A program made the translations under genes and the position numbers. The notes below the pieces were generated by a model. The model made no database searches. It was not told where the DNA came from and worked only from the letters and a program-made list of their open reading frames with translations. 64,000 nucleotides of DNA from Sediminicola sp963974715 (GTDB lineage Bacteria; Bacteroidota; Bacteroidia; Flavobacteriales; Flavobacteriaceae), in contig CAXBDK010000001.1 of NCBI GenBank assembly GCA_963974715.1, positions 124,001 through 188,000 of the forward strand, in the 5' to 3' direction. Shown piece after piece: positions 35,101 to 45,400 of this stretch (position 1 is the first letter of the stretch; each line of letters starts with the position of its first letter).

Positions 35101-35447
35101 ATTTCCTCAAAATAAATTTCGGAAAACTTACGCAGTAACGGACTATCCAACCGATCTCTAAGTAAATAACCGAGTATAGCGAGCAATAGGTAGAATCCCC
35201 CTATCAGTAAAAATCCGTAAAAGGTATTGTCCAAAAGTTGACCTAATCCAAACGCACCGGCAAGGGACAACATAAAAAGCGCCAAAATGGCGATGGCCCC
35301 CAAAAGCATCGCCTTTACGAGCGAGTTGACCCCTTTTGCCAATACTTTGAACGTTTTTAGCTGGTAATACTCCTTGGTCGTATCCAAATAGGAACGAAGG
35401 TCATTATCGGCTTCGGATATGTTTTCCTTTAATTCCTCAAAAGCCAT
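35097..35447 (-). CDS. Phage-holin-family-like (Holin-X / DUF1469) membrane protein
   Basis: A 116-residue inner-membrane protein with two adjacent hydrophobic helices (KAMLLGAIAILALFMLSLAGAFGLG; FYGFLLIGGFYLLLAILGYLL) between amphipathic ends. It resembles the actinobacterial-type holin-X/YqjE family, which in non-phage contexts is thought to act in the envelope. It sits 6 bases after the YtxH gene and overlaps the DUF6327-like gene by 4 bases (ATGA). There is no phage gene nearby, so lysis function is unlikely. Confidence 0.75.
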   Translation of the reverse strand: MAFEELKENISEADNDLRSYLDTTKEYYQLKTFKVLAKGVNSLVKAMLLGAIAILALFMLSLAGAFGLGQLLDNTFYGFLLIGGFYLLLAILGYLLRDRLDSPLLRKFSEIYFEEI

Positions 35448-35453
35448 GGGCCA

Positions 35454-35783
35454 TTATTTCTGTAGTTGTGCATTCTTCTTCCGAAGCTCTTCCAATTTGT
35501 TTTCCAGGGCCACGATAATATCGTCCGCCTTGTAGCTCATATTGGAAATGGTCTTCTCCAGTTTCTTTTCAAAATCTATCTTCTTGGCGTCCGCAGTCCT
35601 GCTCAGCTCTTCTGTCAGCCTAGAGATGCTCTCGGCTACATCGTGTTTGGTGTCCAAGGCTTTTTGTTTGATCTTGCTCCGGGTCTCCGTTCCTTTATCG
35701 GGTGCATAAAGAATTCCGATTCCCACTCCTATGGCAGCGCCTGTAAGGAGGGCCAGTAATGTATTTCCGTTATCGTTCGACAT
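35454..35783 (-). CDS. YtxH-domain protein
   Basis: A 109-residue protein: an N-terminal glycine-rich transmembrane helix (LLALLTGAAIGVGIGILYAPDKGTETRSKIKQKALD) and a coiled-coil tail of KADDIIVALENKLEELRKKNAQLQK type. This is the YtxH/general stress protein pattern. It is the first gene of the operon with the holin-like and DUF6327-like genes. In other bacteria such small envelope proteins respond to stress; direct evidence is absent here. Confidence 0.8.
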   Translation of the reverse strand: MSNDNGNTLLALLTGAAIGVGIGILYAPDKGTETRSKIKQKALDTKHDVAESISRLTEELSRTADAKKIDFEKKLEKTISNMSYKADDIIVALENKLEELRKKNAQLQK

Positions 35784-36231
35784 AATTATTGATTTTAATG
35801 GTTACTATTAAATTTGTTATTAAGGTACTCAGAATTTTAACATTTCACTGTTAATGGAGGGTTAAATAAGTCAATTATCTTCAAGTGGCCTCGGAATATT
35901 GAGCACCATATGATTTTTGAGACAATCCCGGTGTTTTATTAAATGAACGTAGCGGGAGAAATTACCCAATATTGGGAAGATTGGTATAACAGCTATGAGT
36001 GTGCGAAACTAGGCAGAACCCGTTGGCGGCAATGCCGTAATCGAATAAACTTTTAGCCGAAACCAAAAAGGGATGGGAATTTAAAAAAGCCGTGCGATCA
36101 AAAGCAGGGCCTTTATATGTACCCAATGGTATTAATGGATGTTATTTCTACAAAAGTGTCGGAAAATGGAGCTTACGAGGCGATCGGCAATAGAATATAG
36201 CAATTGGTATCCTATTGTATATTATCTTTTT
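35784..36231. other. 448-base gap with degraded-ORF traces
   Basis: No intact gene is supported. A frame from ATG 35943 gives about 37 residues (MNVAGEITQYWEDWY...) before a stop near 36055. A second frame, 36041-36193, reads LAETKKGWEFKKAV...YVPNGINGCYFYKSVGKWSLRGDRQ and looks protein-like. Together they suggest one frameshifted relic, but this is weak. Confidence 0.4.
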
Positions 36232-37920
36232 CTATACTTCCTTTTCCTGTATTTTGCTCCAAGAATCCTTCAGGCCCACGGTCCTGTTAAAGATCAATTT
36301 TTCGGAGGTAGATTCTTTTTCCACATTAAAATAGCCCATCCGTTGAAATTGGAAAATATCCCCAACATTTGAATTCCTTAAACTGGGCTCCACATAACCC
36401 GTAATGACCTGCAGCGAGTGCGGGTTTATAAAATCCATAAAATCCCTGTCCTTATGGGCATCGGGAGTTTCATCGGTGAACAGTCGATCATAAAGCCTGA
36501 CCTCTGCCGGGATACAGTGCGGGATGGAAACCCAATGTAAGGTGCCCTTTACTTTTCTAAGACTTTCCTCCGTACCGCTGCCACTTTTGCTTTTGGGGTC
36601 GTAGGTACATTGTACTTCCGTAATTTTGCCGGAGCTATCCCTGCTGCAGCTTTCGGCTTTTATGATATAGCCATTTTTAAGGCGTACTTCCCCACCAAGT
36701 TTAAGCCTGAAAAATTTACGGTTCCCTTCCTCCCTAAAATCTTCCTGTTCAATATACAGTTCCCTTGTAAAAGGTACCTTTCGGTATCCCGCAGATTCAT
36801 CCTCTTGATTGTTCTCCGCTTCCAACCATTCAACTTCGTTTTCGGGATAATTGGTGATCACCAACTTTAAGGGATCTAAAACGGCCATTACCCTGGGCGC
36901 TATCCTGTTAAGGTGTTCGCGGACGCAAAATTCCAAGAGGGCCACATCCACTACATTTTCGCGTTTTGCTATACCGATGGTGTCCACAAAGTTTCGGATG
37001 GCCTCCGGGGTGTAGCCCCTTCTTCTCATTCCGGAAATTGTTGGCATTCGGGGATCGTCCCACCCGGAGACCATTCCCTGTTCCACCAATTGCAACAATT
37101 TTCTTTTGCTAACGATGGTATGGCTTAAGTTCCTACGGGCGAATTCCCGTTGCTTTGGCCTTACCTTATCAGAGGTGACCACTTGGTCCAAAAACCAGTC
37201 ATACAGTTCTCGGTGCATGGCAAATTCAAGAGTGCACAGGGAATGGGAAACCTGTTCCAAATAGTCGCTTTGCCCATGGGTCCAGTCGTACATCGGATAA
37301 ATACACCAATCGGTATTTGTGCGATGGTGGGCTCTATGAAGTATTCGGTACATAATGGGGTCCCGCATCAGCATATTCGAGGAGGCCATGTCTATCTTGG
37401 CCCGGAGCACATGTTCCCCTTCCTTGAAATCCCCTCTTTTCATTCCTTCCAAAAGGAGTTTGTTCTCTTCTATGGTCCTTTTCCGGTAGGGACTATCCGT
37501 CCCCGCTTCCGTTGGGGTGCCTTTTTGTTGGGCGATAAGTTGGGAGCTCTGACTGTCCACATAGGCCTTATCTTGGGATATCAGCAAAAGGGCCCAATCG
37601 TACAGTTCCTGAAAATAATCGGAAGCATAACATTCGGTATCCCACTTGTAGCCCAGCCATTCCACGTCTTTTTTTATGGCATCCACGTACTCTTGTTCCT
37701 CTTTGGCAGGGTTGGTGTCGTCAAAGCGCAGGTTTACCGGGGCACCATATCGCAGCCCCAGTCCAAAATTCAGGCAAATGGAACTGGCATGTCCGATATG
37801 TAAATATCCATTGGGTTCTGGGGGAAAACGGAACCGGAGCTGTTCCTTGGGAAAGCCATTGGCCAAATCCTCATCAATAATGTGTTCAATGAAATTTAGG
37901 GACCTAGTTGTATCGCTCAT
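36232..37920 (-). CDS. glnS: Glutamine--tRNA ligase
   Basis: The 562-residue class I synthetase charges tRNA-Gln. It has the HIGH motif in PPEPNGYLHIGHASSICLNFGL, the KMSKS-like VSKRKLLQL, and the C-terminal beta-barrel anticodon domain (KVKGTLHWVSI, RLYDRLFTDE). A bacterium with both gltX and glnS does not need the amidotransferase route for Gln-tRNA. Start ATG 37920 matches the family N terminus (SLNFIEHIIDEDLANG). It stands alone, convergent with the preceding region. Confidence 0.96.
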   Translation of the reverse strand: MSDTTRSLNFIEHIIDEDLANGFPKEQLRFRFPPEPNGYLHIGHASSICLNFGLGLRYGAPVNLRFDDTNPAKEEQEYVDAIKKDVEWLGYKWDTECYASDYFQELYDWALLLISQDKAYVDSQSSQLIAQQKGTPTEAGTDSPYRKRTIEENKLLLEGMKRGDFKEGEHVLRAKIDMASSNMLMRDPIMYRILHRAHHRTNTDWCIYPMYDWTHGQSDYLEQVSHSLCTLEFAMHRELYDWFLDQVVTSDKVRPKQREFARRNLSHTIVSKRKLLQLVEQGMVSGWDDPRMPTISGMRRRGYTPEAIRNFVDTIGIAKRENVVDVALLEFCVREHLNRIAPRVMAVLDPLKLVITNYPENEVEWLEAENNQEDESAGYRKVPFTRELYIEQEDFREEGNRKFFRLKLGGEVRLKNGYIIKAESCSRDSSGKITEVQCTYDPKSKSGSGTEESLRKVKGTLHWVSIPHCIPAEVRLYDRLFTDETPDAHKDRDFMDFINPHSLQVITGYVEPSLRNSNVGDIFQFQRMGYFNVEKESTSEKLIFNRTVGLKDSWSKIQEKEV

Positions 37921-37938
37921 CTGTATCGCTTAAAAGCA

Positions 37939-37946
37939 CAAATGTA
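37939..37946 (-). promoter_or_regulatory. TAnnTTTG -7 element before glnS
   Basis: On the minus strand TACATTTG lies 18 bases before the glnS ATG, implying a leader of roughly 12-14 bases. Confidence 0.5.
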
Positions 37947-38170
37947 GGAAAATTGCAGGTATGGTGCGCCGTAAAAGGCGATCACCATACAATAAAAGCG
38001 TTTCACAACAGAATTGATCCCTAAGACAACAATAAGTTCAGGACGGTGTAATTAAATGCAATATTTGTTGTTGAATACTTTAGTGCGAAGAAGGTTATCA
38101 AGATTTTATCAACGATCAAAAACCCCCTTAACAGCAACCCTATACTGCTAGGGCATTAAAAAGCACTAAG

Positions 38171-40441
38171 ATGAACCCCAAGACTATGAGACCAAGCAAT
38201 TTTACCGGGACATTTCTTTTTTTTGCGGCCCTTTTTACGTTGGGGGGCAATATCAGTGCCCAGGTCCTCTACAAACCTACCCCTATAGCCAATCCCAATT
38301 TTGGGGATGGTGATCCATGGGTGGCAGCCTGTGGCTCTGCCGAGTTTAATGAGTATTATGTAAATTTTAGATGGAATACCCCATTGGTCAATAGCGGCAA
38401 CGTTTTTATACTGGAACTTTCGGATGCCAATGGAAGTTTCATGGATCCCGTTGAACTGGCAACGGACAATACCAAGAACACCAATTTCAATTTCAATTTC
38501 CGATTTACACTTCCAACCGATACCAGGGGAGATGGCTATCGTTTTAGGGTAAGAAGTACCAGTCCGGCGAAAACCAGTGAAGTATCCGATGCTTTTGAAA
38601 TGTACTATTCGAATTTTAATAGTTCCATTTTGATCAGTCCCGATGGCAGTGGGAACATTCCTAGTGGGGGCGTTGTGGAGGTATGTAACGGCGAACAGGT
38701 AACACTGGCGATACACAATGTCCCCAACGCTGATACCTATCAGTATATTTGGTATCGTGGCGGCACCAAACTCCCCGAAACGGGCAGTAGTATTACCGTT
38801 TCACAAAGTGGGAACTATTTGGTGGAAATGGATTATGGCGCCACCTGTTCCGGGTCGGCCGAAACCTTGTCCAATTATATTGAGGTAAGGGAAGGGAGCA
38901 GTTTGGGCATTGCGATCCAGACACCTGCCAAAACAGCTCTTTGTGAAGGGGATGTTGTGGTTTTGGAGGCAAATGTTTCGGGACAGGGATTGAATTACAC
39001 TTGGTTTAAGGACGGGGCGGCCATTACCCCTACTACCGTGGATCTTCATACCTATTCCGTGGATGCTTCCACTGCCGGGTTTGAGGGCGCTTATTCCGTG
39101 GAGATCTCTGGGGATGGGGTCTGTACGGAAAGATCTGCCGCAATATCAATGGCCCAAGCGGGCAACTTTACGGTTTCCATGGAAAACGAAGAAGCCATTC
39201 TGCTCCTTCCCAATAAGACGATAAACTTATCCGTTTCAAGCACCGCTTCCCCGGCCACGTATCAATGGTATAAAGATGGGGTATCGCTGGACGGGGCGAC
39301 AGCTGCCGACCTTACAGTGGATGAAGTTGGGACCTATTTCGCTAGGGTCACCCAAACAGGGGGTTCTTGTGCCAGTATATCCCAGGATTCGGAAACTACG
39401 ACCGTTTCGGCACCCACTAATTTCGAAGTGGTTATAGCACCTGCAACGGGGTATTCCGATTGTACGGCCTCCAACATAACCTTGGGGGTTTCCAACATAA
39501 ATGCAATTGCAGGTGATGGTTCCAAAACAGATGTAACCGCCGATCTTATCGATAGTTTTTCCTATCAGTGGAAAAAAGATGGCAATGATCTTACAGGGGC
39601 CACTTCAAAAACGGTAAGCTTGGACACCAATGCGGATAATGGGGAGTACTCACTTACTGCGGTCCTGGAATCCTTTATCGTTACGGCATCGCCTTTTACG
39701 GTATTGCTTTCCTCTGATGAAACCCTGGATATCACAGCCAGCAATTTGGTCCTTTGTTCACTATCCGAACAGGTGACCATCGCGACCGAGAGGGACTTGG
39801 CCAATGATACGTTTCAATGGACCAGGGACGGTGAAGATCTGGAGGTGGCCACTTCCTCATTTATGACCGACCAAACAGGGACCTATCAGCTTGTGATCTT
39901 CCAAAACGGTTGTCCCTTGCTATCCAATGAACTGCTTATCGTTCCTCTGGACGAAACCCAAATAACGGTTGACGCCCCTGAGGAGATCATATTTCCGGAA
40001 GGAAGCTCGAAAACGGTGAACGCCGCTGGGGGGGATTCTTACCAGTGGTTCGATACCAATAACAATTTACTGGTTGAGGGCCCTTCAATGACCTTTACGG
40101 AGGAGGGCCAGTATTTGCTGGTTGCCATGATCGGTGGTTGTGAAGTTACAAAACAGCTTAAGGTAACGCTTCAGGAAACCTTTAGGATTCCCAATGTAAT
40201 AACCGTCAATGGTGATGGTATCAATGATTTATGGGTCATTCCAAATACCTATTCCCGGAACAAGGATGTAAACGTGCTGATCTACAACTCCAAAGGAGAG
40301 GAGGTATTGAACATAACCGATTATCAGAATAACTGGCCTTCGTCCTCAATGTCCTTTGCCACGCAGAATATGGTGTTCTACTACATGATCAAAAATGCCA
40401 AGGATGTCCTGAAACAAGGGACTATAACCGTTATAAGATAA
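38171..40441 (+). CDS. sprC: SprC-like T9SS-secreted Ig-repeat protein of the sprCDBF operon
   Basis: The 756-residue exported protein has a Sec signal (FTGTFLFFAALFTLGGNISAQ) and several Ig-like modules marked by YQWYKDG, YTWFKDGAAI, YQWKKDG and FQWTRDGED tryptophan motifs. The gliding-motility-associated C-terminal (T9SS type B) domain runs from about residue 673 (IPNVITVNGDGINDLWVIPN ... KQGTITVIR). Order and domain makeup match sprC of the Flavobacterium sprC-sprD-sprB-sprF operon, whose products support SprB function on the surface. Starts 38171 and 38186 are possible. It ends 4 bases before sprD. Confidence 0.8.
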   Translation: MNPKTMRPSNFTGTFLFFAALFTLGGNISAQVLYKPTPIANPNFGDGDPWVAACGSAEFNEYYVNFRWNTPLVNSGNVFILELSDANGSFMDPVELATDNTKNTNFNFNFRFTLPTDTRGDGYRFRVRSTSPAKTSEVSDAFEMYYSNFNSSILISPDGSGNIPSGGVVEVCNGEQVTLAIHNVPNADTYQYIWYRGGTKLPETGSSITVSQSGNYLVEMDYGATCSGSAETLSNYIEVREGSSLGIAIQTPAKTALCEGDVVVLEANVSGQGLNYTWFKDGAAITPTTVDLHTYSVDASTAGFEGAYSVEISGDGVCTERSAAISMAQAGNFTVSMENEEAILLLPNKTINLSVSSTASPATYQWYKDGVSLDGATAADLTVDEVGTYFARVTQTGGSCASISQDSETTTVSAPTNFEVVIAPATGYSDCTASNITLGVSNINAIAGDGSKTDVTADLIDSFSYQWKKDGNDLTGATSKTVSLDTNADNGEYSLTAVLESFIVTASPFTVLLSSDETLDITASNLVLCSLSEQVTIATERDLANDTFQWTRDGEDLEVATSSFMTDQTGTYQLVIFQNGCPLLSNELLIVPLDETQITVDAPEEIIFPEGSSKTVNAAGGDSYQWFDTNNNLLVEGPSMTFTEEGQYLLVAMIGGCEVTKQLKVTLQETFRIPNVITVNGDGINDLWVIPNTYSRNKDVNVLIYNSKGEEVLNITDYQNNWPSSSMSFATQNMVFYYMIKNAKDVLKQGTITVIR

Positions 40442-40445
40442 TAAG

Positions 40446-42470
40446 ATGTCCAAGTTTTCCCTATTATACCTGTTCCTGTTCATCATGGCCCTGACAAAGA
40501 TCGGTGCCCAAGAGGATAATCCTATCCTTCGGTATGATGTACCGGCACAGAATTTATTGAAGTTTAACCGATTTCTAATAAATCCGACTTTTTCCACGGT
40601 AAGGGAAGACAGATCTTACATCAATTTATTGCACAGGAACCAATCGGTTTCCTTTGATGATAACAACCAGGATTATTTTTTGAGCTATAGCGGTAGGATC
40701 AGTGACCGCAGTGGTTTGGGCCTTAGCCTTTTTACACAGACCGAAGGTGTGGTAAGAAATTACGGCGTACTGGCCAATTATGCCTATGGAATCAAACTTA
40801 GTGACAAGAGCAATTTTACTTTTGGCGCAAATTTTGCCTATTACAACACAGGGATCAACAGGGACAGGATCAATACTTTAGATCCCAATGATCCCGCATT
40901 GAACGGTCTTGGAGAAGGTACCTTAATTTCCTTTCAGCCCGGGTTCAACCTGTCATACGGTAAATTCGATTTTGGCCTTTTTGCCGAGAACCTCTTCGAT
41001 TACAATCTCAGCGAAAGCGTCTCAAATACCCAATTTAACGAAAAGACCTTTTCAGGGCATCTACAATATACCCATCAGTTTGAAAATGGGGAGGGAATAA
41101 TGGAATATGGGAGGCTAATGCCTTTGGCGAGGGTTCGTATGGTAGGGGAGGAAGACGTGGTCTTGGGCGGTAGCCTTATGCTGGACCTGCCCAAATTGGG
41201 TTGGATCCAGGCCGGATATGATGATTTTTATGGGGCGGCAGCAGGGATAGGGTTCCACCTGAACAAAAGGATCTCCCTAGGGTATACCATGGAAAAGGGA
41301 CTATCCGGAAATTTCGACAATTTTGGACTTACCCATGAAATTTCCTTTGCCTACTCCTTTAATCCAAATCTCACAGAAGATAGGGTACTCTTGGAGGCGA
41401 AAGATGAAGACCTGGTGCAACTACAGGAAGAGGACGAAGAAACAGAAGAAAATGTTGAACTGGAGGCGCTTAAAAAGGCCCTTGAGGAAAATGATAAGGT
41501 CCTTGAAGAACTTATGTTCAGACAGGATTCCTTGGAAGCCGCCCGGGAAAGCGACATGGAAAGACGTTTTGATATGGTAATGCGGATGGTACGAAAGGAA
41601 GCAGGTGACCACCGGCCCGATATGGAAGAAAAGGCCCGGAAAATCTTCTTTGATGAAAGTAGCACCGAAACCGGCGCAAAAATACCTTCCGGTCTAAAAA
41701 GTAAGCCTACCACCGATAGCCTTTCCAAGAAGAAAAATTCAGGACTCACCGCTGATAAATCGGCCGCTATTAAACCTACGCCCAAAAGGGGCAACAGTAA
41801 AAAATTTCGCAACCTAAAAGGAGTGGAAGATGGATACTATGTGATTGCCAACGTTTATAAGGGTGGACAGTACCTGGAGAAATTTGTGGCCCAACTGCGC
41901 GATCAAGGTCTTTCCCCCGATTATTTCACCAATGGGAACAATGGACTGAAATACGTATACCTAAATCGGTACGATTCATGGAAGGAAGCGGAGCTGGCCT
42001 ACAGGAGCAAACTCAATGGAACCTATTCGGGGGATATTTGGATCATGGATGTGGACAATTCGAAAAACGACCGTAGCGTTGCGGAATATGTTGACAATGC
42101 CACAAAGGCCCAAGACAATGTGGACCGTTACGGTAAGGAAGTCCTTAAAAAAAATGTACCGGTCGCCCCTGAAAAGGACAAGGTTCCGAACCTTAGGGAA
42201 ACGATCAGATCCAATGACGTGGATGCGGGTTTCTATATAATCGCCAATGTGTTTTCCAACCCAAATAATGCCAATCGGTTTGTAAAATTGTTGAATTCCA
42301 AAGGGCTGAACGCAAGTTACTTTGTGAACCCCAAAAATAATTACCGCTATGTCTATCTAAAAAAGCATGGCTCCTGGAACAATGCACTAATATCCTACTA
42401 TACCAGACTGAACCAATCGTATGACCAGGAAATGTGGATCATGCGCGTTACACCAAACAGCATATCATAA
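40446..42470 (+). CDS. sprD: SprD-like PorP/SprF-family outer-membrane protein with C-terminal SPOR-like repeats
   Basis: The 674-residue protein has a signal peptide (FSLLYLFLFIMALTKIGAQ), then about 300 residues of PorP/SprF beta-barrel pattern (QNLLKFNRFLINPTFSTVREDRSYINLLHRNQ ... IGFHLNKRISLGYTMEKGL). An acidic coiled-coil linker follows around residues 320-400 (DLVQLQEEDEETEENVE). Two SPOR-like repeats close the protein: DGYYVIANVYKGGQYLEKFV (about 459-535) and DAGFYIIANVFSNPNNANRFV (about 591-672). It is the second gene of the sprCDBF operon, overlapping sprB by one base (TAATG). Confidence 0.8.
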   Translation: MSKFSLLYLFLFIMALTKIGAQEDNPILRYDVPAQNLLKFNRFLINPTFSTVREDRSYINLLHRNQSVSFDDNNQDYFLSYSGRISDRSGLGLSLFTQTEGVVRNYGVLANYAYGIKLSDKSNFTFGANFAYYNTGINRDRINTLDPNDPALNGLGEGTLISFQPGFNLSYGKFDFGLFAENLFDYNLSESVSNTQFNEKTFSGHLQYTHQFENGEGIMEYGRLMPLARVRMVGEEDVVLGGSLMLDLPKLGWIQAGYDDFYGAAAGIGFHLNKRISLGYTMEKGLSGNFDNFGLTHEISFAYSFNPNLTEDRVLLEAKDEDLVQLQEEDEETEENVELEALKKALEENDKVLEELMFRQDSLEAARESDMERRFDMVMRMVRKEAGDHRPDMEEKARKIFFDESSTETGAKIPSGLKSKPTTDSLSKKKNSGLTADKSAAIKPTPKRGNSKKFRNLKGVEDGYYVIANVYKGGQYLEKFVAQLRDQGLSPDYFTNGNNGLKYVYLNRYDSWKEAELAYRSKLNGTYSGDIWIMDVDNSKNDRSVAEYVDNATKAQDNVDRYGKEVLKKNVPVAPEKDKVPNLRETIRSNDVDAGFYIIANVFSNPNNANRFVKLLNSKGLNASYFVNPKNNYRYVYLKKHGSWNNALISYYTRLNQSYDQEMWIMRVTPNSIS

Positions 42471-45400
42471 TGAACCAAAAATACCAAACCATAACCAACC
42501 TACTGCCCTTCTTTTTTTTATTGCTGGGCGGACTGTTTTGCTCCACTGCCCAAGAGGCCGTGCCCTTCGCCCCTCGTTTGGCCGGAGGGAACATGGAAAT
42601 ACGTGGGGACATCATTTTTGTGGGCAACAACATCCTTAACCGTGCTACCGAGGCAAATCCTGGGGAAGCGAACACGGGCTATAGCGGCACGACGGACAAT
42701 AATTCGCTATGGATGGAATATATTGACATCGATGGCGATCCCACAACCTTTAGTTCCAGTAGTGCTTCCTTGGCACTCAACGATGTTGCCTGTTCCCAAG
42801 TGCGTTATGCGGGACTTTATTGGGCAGCTACGTACCCGAACGAGAGAAGTACCAATTCTGGTGCCCCGTTTACGGGGACACCAAGAATAGAGGATTGGAA
42901 CCAGATCAAATTTAAGGTACCGGGCGGCAACTACGTGAATCTGAGCGCAGACACCGCAGCTGACCCGGTAGGCGAAGAGGATGATATCATCTTTGATGGG
43001 TACAATTATACCAATATCAATAATTCTTTTAAGGACTCACCCTATATCTGTTACAAAAATGTAACGGACCTGGTACGGGCCAATACCAATCCCGTGGGGG
43101 AATATACCGTGGCCAATATGAGGGCCACCAAGGGAAGAAGGGAAGGTTCCAGTTCTGCCGGTTGGGTAATGGTAGTGATCTATGAGAACCCGACCGAGAC
43201 GGGGAAATTTATTTCCACCTTTGATGGCTATGCCGGTATGTCCAGTTCTGCTGGTTCAGTGGATGTGGATGTCAACGGTTTTAAGACTTTGCCAACGGGC
43301 TTTCCCGTACGGGCCAGGGTGGGTGTGGGCGCCCTGGAAGGGGATCGTGGCATTAACAATGACCGTTTTTCCATCAAGGCGAATTCCAACGGAACCTACT
43401 CAACATTATCCAATACTTTAAACCCTGCCGATAACTTCTTCAATTCCACTATTACTACCAATGCGGCACAGGTAACCACTAGAAATCCGTACGGAACCAA
43501 TTCCTTGGGCCTGGACCTGGACATTTATAACATTAACAACCCTACCAATTCCGTCCTTCCCAATAATGAGACGGGGGCCACCCTCCGCTTTACATCCACG
43601 GGTGACGGATATGGTTCTTTTTTGGCCACTTTTTCCGTAGAGATCATAGAGCCGGAGATTATACTGGAAAAAAGAGTGGAGGACATTGCGGGTAACGATA
43701 TTACCGGGTTGGGCGTCAATCTTGGGCAAACATTGGATTATGTGCTGTACTTTAAAAATGTGGGTAATGATGATGCCGCTAATTATACCATTCGGGATGT
43801 TTTACCGGTAAACACTACATTTATCAGCACGGATTTTAGTAATGCGCCCGGCGTTACGGCTTCTGCAATTGGGCCTAACAATGAGATTACATTTGCGATT
43901 CCCAACAATTTGGTGGAACTGGGAGATCCACAGTATAGCATACGGATGCGCGTAAAAGTTGCGGAAAACTGTTTTGATTTTGTGGATGCCTGTAGCGGCA
44001 CCATACAGAATGTGGCCTTTTCCACTTACCGAGGAGAAATCAATAGCAATCAAATTACCGATGATCCCAGTGTATCCGATTTTAACGATTGTGGGTTCAC
44101 CACGCCTGGTGCCACCAACTTTCTTTTGGACGACTTGGAAGATTGTTTCTTTGCGCGCACCGTTCAGCTCTGTGGCGACAATGTGTTATTGTCGGCAGGG
44201 GAAGGCTTTGATGAATACATCTGGTATCGAGATGTCAACGGGAACAATACCATTGATATCGGGACCGATGTTGTCCTTACGGACGCAAATACCGATGGGG
44301 ATGCCGGTACGCTGTTGGTGACCGATATCGGAACCTATATAGTGGATAAAAAAGTGGCCGATCCATGTAAAGGCTTTCAGGAAATTATTACGGTAGAACG
44401 CTTTGGGACCACCCAGACGAATCCTATAATCGACTTTTTTAACAATAGTAACAGCGATGCCGACCTTTCCAACGATATTCAAGGGGAAATTGCTACCTGT
44501 TCCATAGATAAAAGTCAGCTGCCCAAGATATTCCTTTGCGGCGTGGGAGATTCACAGACGATCACCGTTAATATAAACGATGCCCAGACCTTGGTTTGGG
44601 AAAAACTGTTGGAGGGCAGTTGTACCGATGCTGGGGATGATTGCGCCAATAAGAACAGTACCTGTACTTGGACCCAAGTGGGAACGGGTACGGCCTTTAC
44701 CGCTACCGAAGAAGGAAAATACAGGTTGGTCATCAACTATCAGAACGGTTGTTCCAGCAGGTTTTATTTCAATGTCTTCCAAAACAACCTAGACCTTCAA
44801 TATAACAGCAGCGATATAATATGCGCAACACCTGGTAACATTACCATCTCCAATCTGGGAAGTTCCTATGGATATCAGTTGTACGACATTACCGATAATA
44901 GCATTGAGGTCCCTTATAGTGCCAACAACGGTCCCAGTTTTACCATAAGCTCCAACGGTGCCTATCGTGTTGGGGTCATGCAATTGGATGGAAATGGAAT
45001 CCCCATTGATGGGGCTTGTGAGTTTACCACCCCAGATATCGGGATCAGGGAGCGGGATTTTCAAGTGGAACTTTCCACTGCCCCGGCCAATTGTAACGAG
45101 CTTGGAAGCATCGGTATACAGGTACTGAACGTACCTGCAAATTATTCCTATGAAATTAGGTTGAACGATGGGACCCCGGCCCCGGCCGTTGGAGCTCCGG
45201 GATATTATCCTGAACATCCGGGCGGAACGCTGCAAAACCTACAGGCTGCCCAAACCGATAACAATTATACCTTTTCAAACCTCAACCCGGGCGATTATTT
45301 CATCGTTACCAGAACGGAAGACCTTTGTTTGGATGTGCAAAGTATAACGGTTGGGGAAGTTCCCGACCTTTCCCTGCAGGCCCTTACCCTGGCCAATATT

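Noticed and set aside
35097..35447. Holin-family protein as a sign of prophage
   Set aside because: Neighbours are YtxH and DUF6327-like envelope proteins, and no phage genes are present in the window.
37150..37803. Plus-strand frame of 217 codons antisense to glnS
   Set aside because: It is an antisense shadow of glnS, whose motifs are clear; the opposite frame has no recognisable domain.
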